Shown: positions 1-6,698, counted from the first letter of the stretch. The stretch is DNA of 9,909 nucleotides from Lentisphaeria bacterium (GCA_003526375.1 DPDG01000009.1:2608-12516), one strand, 5' to 3'. Notes: generated from the sequence alone by a model not told the origin. Translations and numbers: made by a program.

Positions 1-117
1 AATTTTGGTTTCATCGCTCACAGGTAAGCGCCCAGCCAGCCCCATCTGGATTTGAGGTTACTTGCGTACTATGTTCTTGCGCAACCCCGAACGAAAGGAG
101 GATGGCATGGGACGTGA

Positions 118-246
118 AGGACGAGATTATTGGGAGGCGCAACTGTCAGTACGATGTTGCGCCAGGCATACGGCTATCGGGATGATGAGTATATGATCCT
201 GAAAATATATGATCTGCCAAACCGCAAATTACAGGTGGTCATTTGA
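118..246 (+). pseudogene. Transposase C-terminal remnant (ISL3-like, tentative)
   Basis: One reading frame is open from 118 to the TGA at 244-246, after an in-frame stop at 115-117. Its C-terminal half reads LRQAYGYRDDEYMILKIYDL and then a short basic tail. An 'aYGyRd.ey..lki' ending is typical of the last helix of ISL3-family (IS204/IS1001-type) DDE transposases. There is no start codon with a ribosome binding site, and no DDE core is visible upstream in any frame. The frame from 3 to 189 is also open but does not resemble a transposase. I infer a decayed 3' end of an insertion element. The family assignment rests on one short motif and could be wrong. Confidence 0.4.
136..163. repeat. Perfect 8-bp inverted repeat inside the transposase remnant
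   Basis: GGCGCAAC at 136-143 is the exact reverse complement of GTTGCGCC at 156-163, with a 12-base loop. It lies within the remnant reading frame. No T-tract follows on either strand, so it is not an obvious terminator. It may be a leftover from the element or chance. Confidence 0.4.
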
Positions 247-508
247 GTTCAATTTTTCACAAAGTGCAGAAGAGGCTTTTTTTGAGTAAAGGTCGTTTGT
301 TCTGAAAAGCGAATTTCGCAAAAACCGAAAAATTCTCTGAGTCCAAAAGACGTTGTTATGAATTAGGCAAATAAGGTGACCGACCTTTTGATTTTGTGAA
401 CACATGTCCTTTGCAAGCATATTTTACTTTATTCGTTGATTACCAACATATTACTTTAATAAAAGATTCCCAAATGAATGTATGACAGAAAAAAATTGAC
501 GATCAAAG

Positions 509-523
509 GTCGAGCTTCTCGAC
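509..523. repeat. 6-bp hairpin, 3-base loop
   Basis: GTCGAG (509-514) and CTCGAC (518-523) are perfect complements around the loop CTT. It sits immediately before the longer nested inverted repeat at 524-612. No T-tract follows it on either strand. Confidence 0.5.
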
Positions 524-612
524 GTGTGTTTCCTCCCAAAAATGCTCTCCGGACCAAAAGACCGGTCTTTTACTCCCCCGGAGAATTTACCGGGAGAAGG
601 TCTGAAACACAC
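524..612. repeat. Nested long-range inverted repeat, possible structured RNA
   Basis: GTGTGTTTC (524-532) is exactly complementary to GAAACACAC (604-612). It continues as CTCCC (533-537) against GGGAG (592-596), with a 7-base bulge on one side. Inside, TCTCCGG (546-552) pairs with CCGGAGA (578-584). The innermost part contains the perfect 16-base palindrome AAAAGACCGGTCTTTT (556-571). Four nested complementarities in 89 bases are more than expected by chance. They suggest a folded transcript or a compact terminator/attenuator, but the transcribed strand is unknown. Confidence 0.45.
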
Positions 613-624
613 CTTCATAAGAGA

Positions 625-645
625 AAAGTGGAGATTCTCCGCTTT
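625..645. repeat. 9-bp hairpin with 3-base loop
   Basis: AAAGTGGAG (625-633) pairs with CTCCGCTTT (637-645) around ATT, with one G-T wobble. It is another stem in the cluster between the transposase remnant and the tRNA. The following bases on either strand are not a clear T-run, so a terminator role is uncertain. Confidence 0.45.
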
Positions 646-680
646 CGGGCAAAACGCGAGTTGAGCTCAAATTTACCCCC

Positions 681-713
681 AAAACGAAAAAACCGACCAG
701 AAGACCGGTCGGT
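681..713 (-). terminator. Rho-independent terminator of tRNA-Val
   Basis: Read on the minus strand, ACCGACC (713-707) pairs with GGTCGGT (698-692) around an 8-base loop. The stem runs directly into a six-T tract (692-687) and, after CG, four more Ts. It lies 16 bases beyond the tRNA CCA end, as expected for a monocistronic tRNA transcript. Confidence 0.8.
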
Positions 714-728
714 GGAGAATTTTGAAAA

Positions 729-805
729 TGGTGGTCGCTGGGAGACTCGAACTCTCGACCTCATCCGTGTGAAAGATGCGTTCTAGCCAGCTGAACTAAG
801 CGACC
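729..805 (-). tRNA. tRNA-Val, anticodon CAC, CCA encoded
   Basis: The minus strand folds as a full cloverleaf. The acceptor is GGTCGCT/AGCGACC (7 of 7 pairs), followed by T8-A9. The D-stem is GTTC/GAAC. The anticodon stem CATCT/GGATG has one U-G pair and the loop TTCACAC. The variable loop is AGGTC, the T-loop is TTCGAGT, the discriminator is A73, and CCA is encoded at 731-729. The anticodon lies at 771-769 and reads CAC, which decodes GUG (valine). A73 and A35 agree with valine identity elements known in bacteria. The only blemish is an A-C mismatch at T-stem pair 50-64. The promoter and terminator flanking it argue for an active gene. Confidence 0.93.
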
Positions 806-824
806 ACTTGAAAAAGTATCGGGT

Positions 825-852
825 AAGATAACACGATTTCGGAAAAATACAA
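825..852 (-). promoter_or_regulatory. Sigma-70-type promoter for tRNA-Val
   Basis: On the minus strand, TTGTAT (852-847) and TATCTT (830-825) are separated by 16 bases. Transcription would start near 818, about 13 bases upstream of the mature tRNA 5' end. The elements match sigma-70 consensus at 4 of 6 positions each. Confidence 0.5.
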
Positions 853-869
853 GTCTTTTTCACGTTTTT

Positions 870-1367
870 TCAATCAAAGACACCTTTTTCGGGCGGAACA
901 ATCTGCCCTTTGGACCCGACACGCGGAGTTACAACCTCCTCTTCCGCAGAAACCGGAGCCGCCGCTTTGCCCGTCCCAAAAACAAGAAGCTGGAAGACCT
1001 TTGCCGGCTGTGCATTGCGTTCCCACGGACGTTTATATTCCAGGCGGATGCCGCTCTTGCCGGGACCGACGATTTCAAAAGTCAGATTGCGTCTGCCGGG
1101 CGCTCCAACAAGATCTTTTTCCGTCGGATTGGAAAAGGTGTCGGAACACAGAATCAGGACCTTCTCATCGTAAGGTCCCGCAAAGCGCCATACATAACCG
1201 GTCGTAGGATTGCTCTCCAAAGAAATCATGAAACGCTCCCCGACCGCGGCAGTCAGAGTTTTGCCCGAATCCGCATCACTCAGCTCCGTCAGAGAAGGCC
1301 CCGCGGCACAGGCGCAAAAAACAACGACAATCAGGCAGGACATCAAAAAACTCAACACCATTTTCAT
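870..1367 (-). CDS. Exported chagasin-like (I42) cysteine protease inhibitor
   Basis: This 165-residue protein is predicted to inhibit papain-type cysteine proteases outside the cytoplasm. It carries the three signature loops of the I42/chagasin fold: NPTTGY (residues 53-58), a glycine-rich GAPG loop (88-91) and RPWE (113-116). An N-terminal hydrophobic stretch (about residues 3-18) followed by CAC marks export. Cys20 could be lipidated, but the lipobox is poor. About 28 residues after the fold form a charged, probably disordered tail. I chose the start at 1367 because GAAGGAG lies 7-8 bases upstream; the longer open frame (to 1475) adds a sequence with no export character. It is divergent from the nitroreductase-like gene. 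The target may be an endogenous or a competitor/host protease; the sequence does not say. Confidence 0.85.
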   Translation of the reverse strand: MKMVLSFLMSCLIVVVFCACAAGPSLTELSDADSGKTLTAAVGERFMISLESNPTTGYVWRFAGPYDEKVLILCSDTFSNPTEKDLVGAPGRRNLTFEIVGPGKSGIRLEYKRPWERNAQPAKVFQLLVFGTGKAAAPVSAEEEVVTPRVGSKGQIVPPEKGVFD

Positions 1368-1468
1368 GATCTTGCTCCTTCTTATGCAAATATGTAAAAC
1401 AGAATGAAAAAGTCTTCCGGTAATGTAACCCGAAAAAATAAATTGGAAAGTTTTCTTTTCATTTTTTC

Positions 1469-1495
1469 TTGACAATCTTCCATTCGGAGTGTAAT
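1469..1495 (+). promoter_or_regulatory. Candidate promoter of the nitroreductase-like gene
   Basis: A perfect -35 TTGACA lies at 1469-1474. TGTAAT (1490-1495) is a 5 of 6 match to the -10 box but leaves a short 15-base spacer. The transcript would begin near 1502, about 30 bases before the ATG, leaving room for the AAAGGAG ribosome binding site at 1519-1525. Confidence 0.45.
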
Positions 1496-1531
1496 TGTTG
1501 TTCCAATGAAAGACTATGAAAGGAGCTTATC

Positions 1532-2179
1532 ATGAACACTCTGACAAAATTTGCCTCGTTCGTTCTCTCCGCCGCATTCCTCGCCGCTTCCATGAACCTC
1601 TGCGCCGCAGAAAAAACCATCAAGCTTCCGCCGCCGGACAAAGCCGGAGGCAAACCGCTCATGCAGTGTCTCACGGAACGGAAATCGGAACGCAAATTCG
1701 ATTCGAAGCCGCTTCCCCCGCAGATTCTTTCCGATCTTCTTTATGCGGCGGACGGCATCTCGCGCCCGGATGGACGGAAAACAGTTCCGACGGCACGCAA
1801 TCTTCAATCTCAGGAAGTTTATGCGGCAATGGCGGACGGGCTTTATCTCTATCATCCGAAAACTCACTCGCTGGACCTCGTCAAAGCAGGCGATATCCGG
1901 GAAAAATGCGGAATGCAGGCAATCCATAAAACAGCTCCCATTGTATTGATCTACGTCGGAGACGTCTCCAAAATCGGGAAAAACGCGGCTGAAAAAGTAT
2001 TCTATGCAGCGAACCATGCCGGATATGCCAGCCAGAACGTCTATCTCTATTGCACTTCCGCAGGGCTCGCCACCGTTGTCTGCGGACTCGTCAACAAGCC
2101 GGAACTGGAAAAGGCCATGGAACTGCCCGGAACGAAACGGGTTCAACTGACTCAGCCTGTCGCTTATCCTGCAAAATAA
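1532..2179 (+). CDS. Signal-peptide-bearing nitroreductase-family (SagB/ThcOx-like) protein
   Basis: This is a 215-residue FMN-dependent oxidoreductase-fold protein. RKSERKF (50-56) fits the family's first FMN-phosphate motif (R.S.R.f). GISRPDGRKTVPTARN (75-90) matches the 'G..R..g.rt.PSA' segment of the SagB/ThcOx-type branch. HAGYASQNVYLYCTSAGLATV (162-182) is the conserved helix of the dimer/FMN region. Residues 1-26 form a Sec-type signal (MNTLTKFASF then a hydrophobic core, ending near LCAA), so the enzyme is likely periplasmic. The usual serine in 'PSA' is threonine here. AAAGGAG sits 6 bases before the ATG. SagB enzymes oxidise azolines in peptide natural products, but no cyclodehydratase or precursor gene is nearby. 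The substrate is unknown, and a stand-alone nitro/quinone reductase role is equally possible. Confidence 0.8.
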   Translation: MNTLTKFASFVLSAAFLAASMNLCAAEKTIKLPPPDKAGGKPLMQCLTERKSERKFDSKPLPPQILSDLLYAADGISRPDGRKTVPTARNLQSQEVYAAMADGLYLYHPKTHSLDLVKAGDIREKCGMQAIHKTAPIVLIYVGDVSKIGKNAAEKVFYAANHAGYASQNVYLYCTSAGLATVVCGLVNKPELEKAMELPGTKRVQLTQPVAYPAK

Positions 2180-2220
2180 GCTGTTTTCCGACTTCACCGG
2201 AAAACCCGGCGAATAAGAAC

Positions 2221-2275
2221 AAGGGACAGAAAGCAGGAACTCCAGTCCGGGCTTTCTGTCCCTTTATTTTGTATT
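2221..2275. terminator. Bidirectional terminator between convergent genes
   Basis: A 14-bp stem, AAGGGACAGAAAGC (2221-2234) with GCTTTCTGTCCCTT (2251-2264), encloses a 16-base loop. It continues into TTTATTTTGTATTTT on the plus strand. On the minus strand it is followed by a weaker T-rich stretch. It lies between the stops of the nitroreductase-like gene and lpxB and probably serves both. Confidence 0.85.
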
Positions 2276-2276
2276 T

Positions 2277-3458
2277 TCAGCCTTTGGAGGAATCCGCGAC
2301 GCCCAGCACCGCCAGAGCGGCATTCATGCCCGCGCCTTTGACTCCGCCGGATATTTCATGAACCATCTCCTCCATATCGGCATCCGCCTGCGCACGGCGT
2401 TCTCCGCCGGGGAGAATGCGGTCGACCGCATCGGCAAGATCCTGAGGCACCACCTGAAATTGAAGAAATTCTTCAAAAACCCTGCGGTTCAGGATGATAT
2501 TCGGCATCGTAAACGCATTGCGGAACAGCTTGCGGATGATGATGCGCGCGCAGAGGAATGTGATCGGGTTCAGACGGTATGCCACGACAAGCGGCAGTCC
2601 GGCAATCGCGCACTCCACAGTGACCGTCCCGGAGGCGGCAAGCCCGGCAGTGCAGGTTTGAAGACACTCTGCCGTCTTCCCGCAGACTACATCAATTTCG
2701 GGAAGCACGGAATCCGGATGTTTCATGATAAATTCACTGATGTCATCTTTTACATCGTCATAGACTTTCTCCCGCGGCGTGGCAATCGTGAATTTCAACT
2801 CCGGATGCCGCTGCTTCAGCAGTGCAACCGTCTCAAGCATCGGGAAAAGCAAACGCTTCGTTTCACTTCTCCTGCTTCCGGGAAGAAGAAGAAGCCTGTT
2901 CGGATCGCGTGCCAGAGCCGGGTCACGGCGTTCCTGCACAATCTCCACAAGCGGATGCCCGACAAACTCCACATCCAGCCCGCTGCCCTTGTAAACATCC
3001 ACTTCAAACGGAAAAATGACCATCATTTTCGTGCAGTAATACGCAAGTTTCGGGATATTCGATTTCCGCCAGACCCACACCTGCGGGCTGATATACCAGA
3101 CCACCGGAATCCCCGCTCTCTTCAGGCGTTTCGCAAAACGGATATTGAATCCCGGATAATCAATCAGCACAACGGCGTCGGGACGCTGTTTTTTCGCCTC
3201 GCGAACCAGATAAAGCATGATACGGATGAACTTGAAAATGGAGCCGAGCACTTCAATCAGCCCGATCACGCCCAGTTCGGAAGAATCGACAAGAATATCG
3301 ACTCCGGCATTCTTCATTTTCACTCCGCCCATGCCCGCAATTCTCGCCTGCGGACGGGTCTTCCGGATATCCTGCGCAAGCCGCGCTCCATAAAGATCCC
3401 CGGACGACTCTCCGGCAATGATCCAGATCAGCGGGGCTGCTTTGCTGTGTTCCATCAT
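2277..3458 (-). CDS. lpxB: Lipid-A-disaccharide synthase LpxB
   Basis: LpxB joins UDP-2,3-diacylglucosamine to lipid X to form the beta-1,6 lipid A disaccharide at the inner face of the cytoplasmic membrane. The 393-residue length is normal for the GT19 family. Diagnostic motifs are present in order: GESSGD (16-21), DYPGFN (100-105) with the catalytic-type Asp100, YISPQVWVWR (122-131), GHPL (167-170), LLPGSR (191-196) and SGTVTVE (276-282), followed by PNIIL (319-323). Two adjacent ATG codons (3458 and 3455) are possible starts, with AGGAAACGGA just upstream. The gene begins 39 bases after ffh and is probably cotranscribed with it. It shows that the organism makes lipid A. The usual lpxA/fabZ/lpxD neighbours are absent here. 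Confidence 0.97.
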   Translation of the reverse strand: MMEHSKAAPLIWIIAGESSGDLYGARLAQDIRKTRPQARIAGMGGVKMKNAGVDILVDSSELGVIGLIEVLGSIFKFIRIMLYLVREAKKQRPDAVVLIDYPGFNIRFAKRLKRAGIPVVWYISPQVWVWRKSNIPKLAYYCTKMMVIFPFEVDVYKGSGLDVEFVGHPLVEIVQERRDPALARDPNRLLLLPGSRRSETKRLLFPMLETVALLKQRHPELKFTIATPREKVYDDVKDDISEFIMKHPDSVLPEIDVVCGKTAECLQTCTAGLAASGTVTVECAIAGLPLVVAYRLNPITFLCARIIIRKLFRNAFTMPNIILNRRVFEEFLQFQVVPQDLADAVDRILPGGERRAQADADMEEMVHEISGGVKGAGMNAALAVLGVADSSKG

Positions 3459-3497
3459 ATTTTCCGTTTCCTGATTTTTAAGGGCAAGAGACGCAGA

Positions 3498-4895
3498 TCA
3501 GCGTTTCTTGCGTTTCTTCTTCGGCGGAGTGTAGTTGCTGCCGCGGCCGGACGGAGTACGGAAACCGGGCATTCCCATCGCGAGCGGAGCCGCGCCGGAC
3601 ATCATGCGCCCCAGCAGTCCGGTGCGCTTCATCATGCTCTTCATCATCAGGAACTGTTTCACAAGACGGTTGACCTCCTCGACCGGGCGTCCGCAGCCTC
3701 TGGCAATACGCCGCTTGCGCATATTGTCGATCAGCTCCGCATTGGCGCGTTCGGCTTTCGTCATGGAGCAGATGATCGCCTCCATTCCCTTGAACTGCTT
3801 CGGGTCAAGCTCGGACATTCCGGCAAGTTTATCGCCGCCCGGAAGGAACTTGAGGATATTTTCAATGCCGCCCAGACGGGACATCTGGCGGAGCTGGGAG
3901 AGAAAGTCATTCAGATCGAATTCATTCTTCTTGAGTTTTTCCTGAAGCTTCTCCGCTTCCTCCTTGTCGATCTCCTCGGCTGCCTTTTCCACAAGGGAGA
4001 CAATATCGCCCATGCCGAGAATCCGGGATGCCATACGGTCCGGATGGAATACGTCGAGATTCTCGATTTTTTCCCCGATACCGACAAACTTGATGGGACA
4101 CCCCGTAACCCTGCGGATTGAGAATGCCGCACCGCCGCGCGCATCGCCGTCGAGTTTCGTAAGAACCACGCCGGTAAGCTGAAGCGCGTCATTGAAGTGT
4201 TTTGCCACCGAGACCGCCTGCTGTCCGAGCGCGGCATCCGCGACAAGCAGAATTTCCGCTGCCTTCGTGACCTGCCGCAGACGGATCAGCTCCTGAACCA
4301 TCTGCGTGTCGATCTGAAGCCTGCCCGCGGTATCAAGAATCAGGTAATCCACAAAATTGCGGCGCGCCTCGGCAATCGCATTCTGCGCGATAACCGTCAC
4401 ATCGGGATTGCCGCGTTCGGCATAAACCGGGACTCCGATCTCTTTGCCGAGAATTTCCAGTTGGTCAATGGCGGCAGGACGGTAAACGTCGCACGCGACC
4501 ATCATCACCTTCTTATTGCGTTTCCTGAGATTAAGCGCAAGTTTGGCGCTGGTCGTAGTCTTGCCGCTTCCGTGAAGACCGACCATCATGATGATGTTCG
4601 GAGACTGCCCGTCCGCAAGCGGCGCCTCGGAACTGCCCATGAACTCCACCAGTTTATCGTAAACGATCTTGACCGCCTGCTGTCCGGGCGTGACACTGCG
4701 GAGAACCGCCTCGCCGAGGCATTCCGTGGAAACGGTCCTGACAAATTCATCGGCGATCTCGATATTGACGTCCGCTTCCAGCAGGGCGTCGCGGATATCG
4801 TTCATTGCCGGAGCGATATTTGACTCTGAAATCACCGCCTGTCCGCGCAGTTTTTTCAGGGCGTCCTGTAATTTGTTTGTAAGATTATCAAACAT
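3498..4895 (-). CDS. ffh: Signal recognition particle protein Ffh (SRP54 GTPase)
   Basis: Ffh binds signal sequences emerging from ribosomes and, with SRP RNA and FtsY, delivers them to SecYEG or YidC. The N domain spans roughly residues 1-95. The G domain has P-loop GLHGSGKT (106-113), DVYRPAA (136-142), DTAGR (188-192), TKLDGDARGG (246-255) and GIGEKIENLDVF (272-283). The M domain starts near 325 with FDLNDFL and contains the SRP-RNA-binding RIARGCGRPVEEVNRL (396-411) plus methionine-rich helices. It ends in a lysine/arginine tail. The start at 4895 (MFDNL) fits the family and has GGAG about 10 bases upstream; extending to 4937 adds a non-homologous leader. The length of 465 residues is normal. 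It is the first gene of an ffh-lpxB unit. No SRP RNA gene was recognised in the window. Confidence 0.97.
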   Translation of the reverse strand: MFDNLTNKLQDALKKLRGQAVISESNIAPAMNDIRDALLEADVNIEIADEFVRTVSTECLGEAVLRSVTPGQQAVKIVYDKLVEFMGSSEAPLADGQSPNIIMMVGLHGSGKTTTSAKLALNLRKRNKKVMMVACDVYRPAAIDQLEILGKEIGVPVYAERGNPDVTVIAQNAIAEARRNFVDYLILDTAGRLQIDTQMVQELIRLRQVTKAAEILLVADAALGQQAVSVAKHFNDALQLTGVVLTKLDGDARGGAAFSIRRVTGCPIKFVGIGEKIENLDVFHPDRMASRILGMGDIVSLVEKAAEEIDKEEAEKLQEKLKKNEFDLNDFLSQLRQMSRLGGIENILKFLPGGDKLAGMSELDPKQFKGMEAIICSMTKAERANAELIDNMRKRRIARGCGRPVEEVNRLVKQFLMMKSMMKRTGLLGRMMSGAAPLAMGMPGFRTPSGRGSNYTPPKKKRKKR

Positions 4896-4936
4896 CTTTA
4901 TTGTTCTCCATGTAAAATATGCTATATTACAATACA

Positions 4937-4976
4937 CCGTAAAACAGAATTAACCAGTTATTATGGCATTTTACGG
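4937..4976. promoter_or_regulatory. 8-bp perfect inverted repeat in the ffh/ilvD spacer
   Basis: CCGTAAAA (4937-4944) and TTTTACGG (4969-4976) are perfect inverted copies separated by 24 bases, in the middle of the 120-bp divergent spacer. Possible -10 elements lie close by: TATTAT (4959-4964) on the plus strand and TAATAT (4929-4924) on the minus strand. The placement suits an operator controlling ilvD, ffh or both, or a transcript hairpin. Clear -35 partners were not found. Confidence 0.4.
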
Positions 4977-5015
4977 CAAAATTTCAACCATTGAAGCCAT
5001 ATTGAAAGGTAAAAA

Positions 5016-6698
5016 ATGAGAAGTGACATCATGAAGAGCGGCGTCGAGAGAGCTCCGCACAGAGCTTTGTTCAGAGCGACGGGTCTGAAAAAAAGAGATT
5101 TTTCCAAGCCTTTCATCGGCGTATGCAACTCCTACTCCGCGGTTGTCCCCGGGCACTGCCACCTCAACAAGGTCGGCAAATATATCTGTGACGAGATCCG
5201 CAAAGCGGGCGGCGTCCCCTTTGAATTCAACACCATCGCGATCTGCGACGGCATCGCAATGGGTCATCAGGGAATGAAGTTCTCCCTCCCCAGCCGCGAA
5301 CTCATTGCGGACTGTGTGGAATCCATGGCGACGGCGCATCCGTTCGACGCCATGATCTGCATTCCAAACTGCGATAAGGTCGTTCCCGGAATGCTCATGG
5401 GCGCAATGCGCGTCAACATCCCGACCATCTTCGCATCCGGCGGCCCGATGGAAGCCGGAAAACTCTCCGACGGCACCGCCTGCGACCTCATCTCAATCTT
5501 CGAAGGAATCGGCAAAATGAAAGTCGGGCAGCTCGACCAGAAGGGACTCGACGAACTCGAAAAGAAAGCCTGCCCGACCTGCGGCTCCTGTTCCGGCATG
5601 TTCACGGCGAACTCCATGAACTGCCTCTGCGAAGCGCTCGGGCTCGCTCTGCCCGGCAACGGCACCATCGTCGCCACCAGCCATGACCGCAGGAAACTCT
5701 GGAAAGCCGCCGCAAAACGCGTCGTCGAGATGGCGAAAGAAAACGGACCTCTCCCGCGCGACATCGCAGACACCGACGCTTTCCATAATGCGCTGACTCT
5801 CGACATGGCGATGGGGGGGAGCTCCAACACCATTCTGCACACGCTCGCAGTCGCCCGCGAAGCAGGAATCAAGCTCGACCTTGCCAAAATCGACAAGATC
5901 AGCAAGAGCACGCCCCATATCTGCAAAGTCTCTCCGTCCTGCAACTATCATATCGAAGACGTCCACCGCGTCGGCGGAATCATGGCGATCATCAAGGAAG
6001 TCATCAAGCAGAAAGGCGTCTTCTTCAATCCCGCCAAGATGACCGTTTCCGGAAAGACCATCGGCGAACTTGTCGCCGCCGCGGCAGATGCGGACGGCAC
6101 CGTGATCCATACGATCGACAATCCTTACAGCAAATCCGGCGGGCTTTCCATTCTGTTCGGCAATCTTGCGGAAAAAGGCTGTGTCGTCAAGACCGCCGGC
6201 GTTTCTCCGAAGATGCTCAAACACAAAGGTCCCGCAGTAGTCTTTGAAAGCGAAGAAGACGCCGGAATCGGCATCCTTGCCGGAAAAGTCAAAGAGGGCG
6301 ATGTGGTCGTGATCCGCTACGAAGGACCGAAAGGCGGTCCCGGAATGCAGGAGATGCTTGCGCCGACCAGTTATATCATGGGACGCGGGCTCGGCGAGAA
6401 AGTCGCGCTGGTCACGGACGGACGTTTCAGCGGTGGCACACGCGGCGCCTGTATCGGGCACGTCAGCCCCGAAGCCGCCGCCGGAGGAACCATTGCACTG
6501 ATTGAAGACGGCGATATGATCGAAATCGACATTCCCGCCAGAAAGATCATTCTCGATGTTCCCGAGAAGGAACTTGCCAGACGCAAAGCCGCATGGAAAC
6601 CGCGCAAACCTGTGACAACGTCTTCCTGGCTCAGGAAATACGCTCTTCTGGCAACCAGCGCCGACACCGGCGCCGTTCTCAGAACCGATCTTGATTAA
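5016..6698 (+). CDS. ilvD: Dihydroxy-acid dehydratase IlvD
   Basis: IlvD dehydrates 2,3-dihydroxy-isovalerate and 2,3-dihydroxy-3-methylvalerate to the 2-oxo acids that precede valine, leucine and isoleucine. It is a cytoplasmic Fe-S enzyme. The 560-residue size fits the shorter IlvD branch (the E. coli enzyme is about 616). Visible signatures are VVPGHCHL (43-50), CDGIAMGHQGM (78-88), PNCDKVVPGM (117-126) with the Mg-binding Asp/Lys pair, CPTCGSCSGMFTANSMNC (186-203), AMGGSSN, YEGPKGGPGMQEM and GRFSGGTRG near the C-terminus. Cysteines at 48, 119 and 192 are reasonable cluster ligand candidates. AAAGG precedes the ATG by 6 bases. No other ilv or leu genes are adjacent, so it appears to be its own transcription unit, bounded by a divergent promoter region and a strong terminator. 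Confidence 0.97.
   Translation: MRSDIMKSGVERAPHRALFRATGLKKRDFSKPFIGVCNSYSAVVPGHCHLNKVGKYICDEIRKAGGVPFEFNTIAICDGIAMGHQGMKFSLPSRELIADCVESMATAHPFDAMICIPNCDKVVPGMLMGAMRVNIPTIFASGGPMEAGKLSDGTACDLISIFEGIGKMKVGQLDQKGLDELEKKACPTCGSCSGMFTANSMNCLCEALGLALPGNGTIVATSHDRRKLWKAAAKRVVEMAKENGPLPRDIADTDAFHNALTLDMAMGGSSNTILHTLAVAREAGIKLDLAKIDKISKSTPHICKVSPSCNYHIEDVHRVGGIMAIIKEVIKQKGVFFNPAKMTVSGKTIGELVAAAADADGTVIHTIDNPYSKSGGLSILFGNLAEKGCVVKTAGVSPKMLKHKGPAVVFESEEDAGIGILAGKVKEGDVVVIRYEGPKGGPGMQEMLAPTSYIMGRGLGEKVALVTDGRFSGGTRGACIGHVSPEAAAGGTIALIEDGDMIEIDIPARKIILDVPEKELARRKAAWKPRKPVTTSSWLRKYALLATSADTGAVLRTDLD

Larger units (their letters stand above)
247..728. other. Long non-coding stretch with stem-loops, no supported gene
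   Basis: From 247 to about 500 the sequence is AT-rich and shows no convincing gene. The short open frames there lack a ribosome binding site and have implausible composition. From about 505 to 713 the region is dominated by inverted repeats, listed separately. The plus-strand open frame at 478-786 runs straight through the tRNA and looks spurious. The stretch probably holds the decayed flank of an insertion element, terminator-like hairpins and possibly a structured RNA. Confidence 0.5.

Noticed and set aside
229..420. Minus-strand open frame of 63 residues
   Set aside because: It has no ribosome binding site, no recognisable family and a composition typical of random AT-rich sequence.
478..786. 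Plus-strand open frame of 102 residues
   Set aside because: It runs through the tRNA-Val gene and its terminator, has no ribosome binding site, and its tail is simply translated antisense tRNA.
853..881. Terminator for the I42 inhibitor gene (GTCTTT/AAAGAC stem)
   Set aside because: The stem is only 6 bp and A/T-rich, has a long loop and overlaps the stop codon and the tRNA promoter, so it cannot be distinguished from chance.
1459..1695. Minus-strand open frames opposite the nitroreductase-like gene
   Set aside because: They are antisense to a gene with a signal peptide, FMN motif and clear ribosome binding site, and they cross the shared promoter region.
1532..2179. A SagB-type peptide natural-product (azol(in)e) cluster
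   Set aside because: No cyclodehydratase, precursor peptide or transporter gene is present on either side, so only the oxidoreductase fold is supported.
2358..4121. Plus-strand open frame of 587 residues
   Set aside because: It is antisense to lpxB and ffh, whose motifs are unmistakable. It is rich in His/Arg as expected of a shadow frame and spans two genes and their gap.
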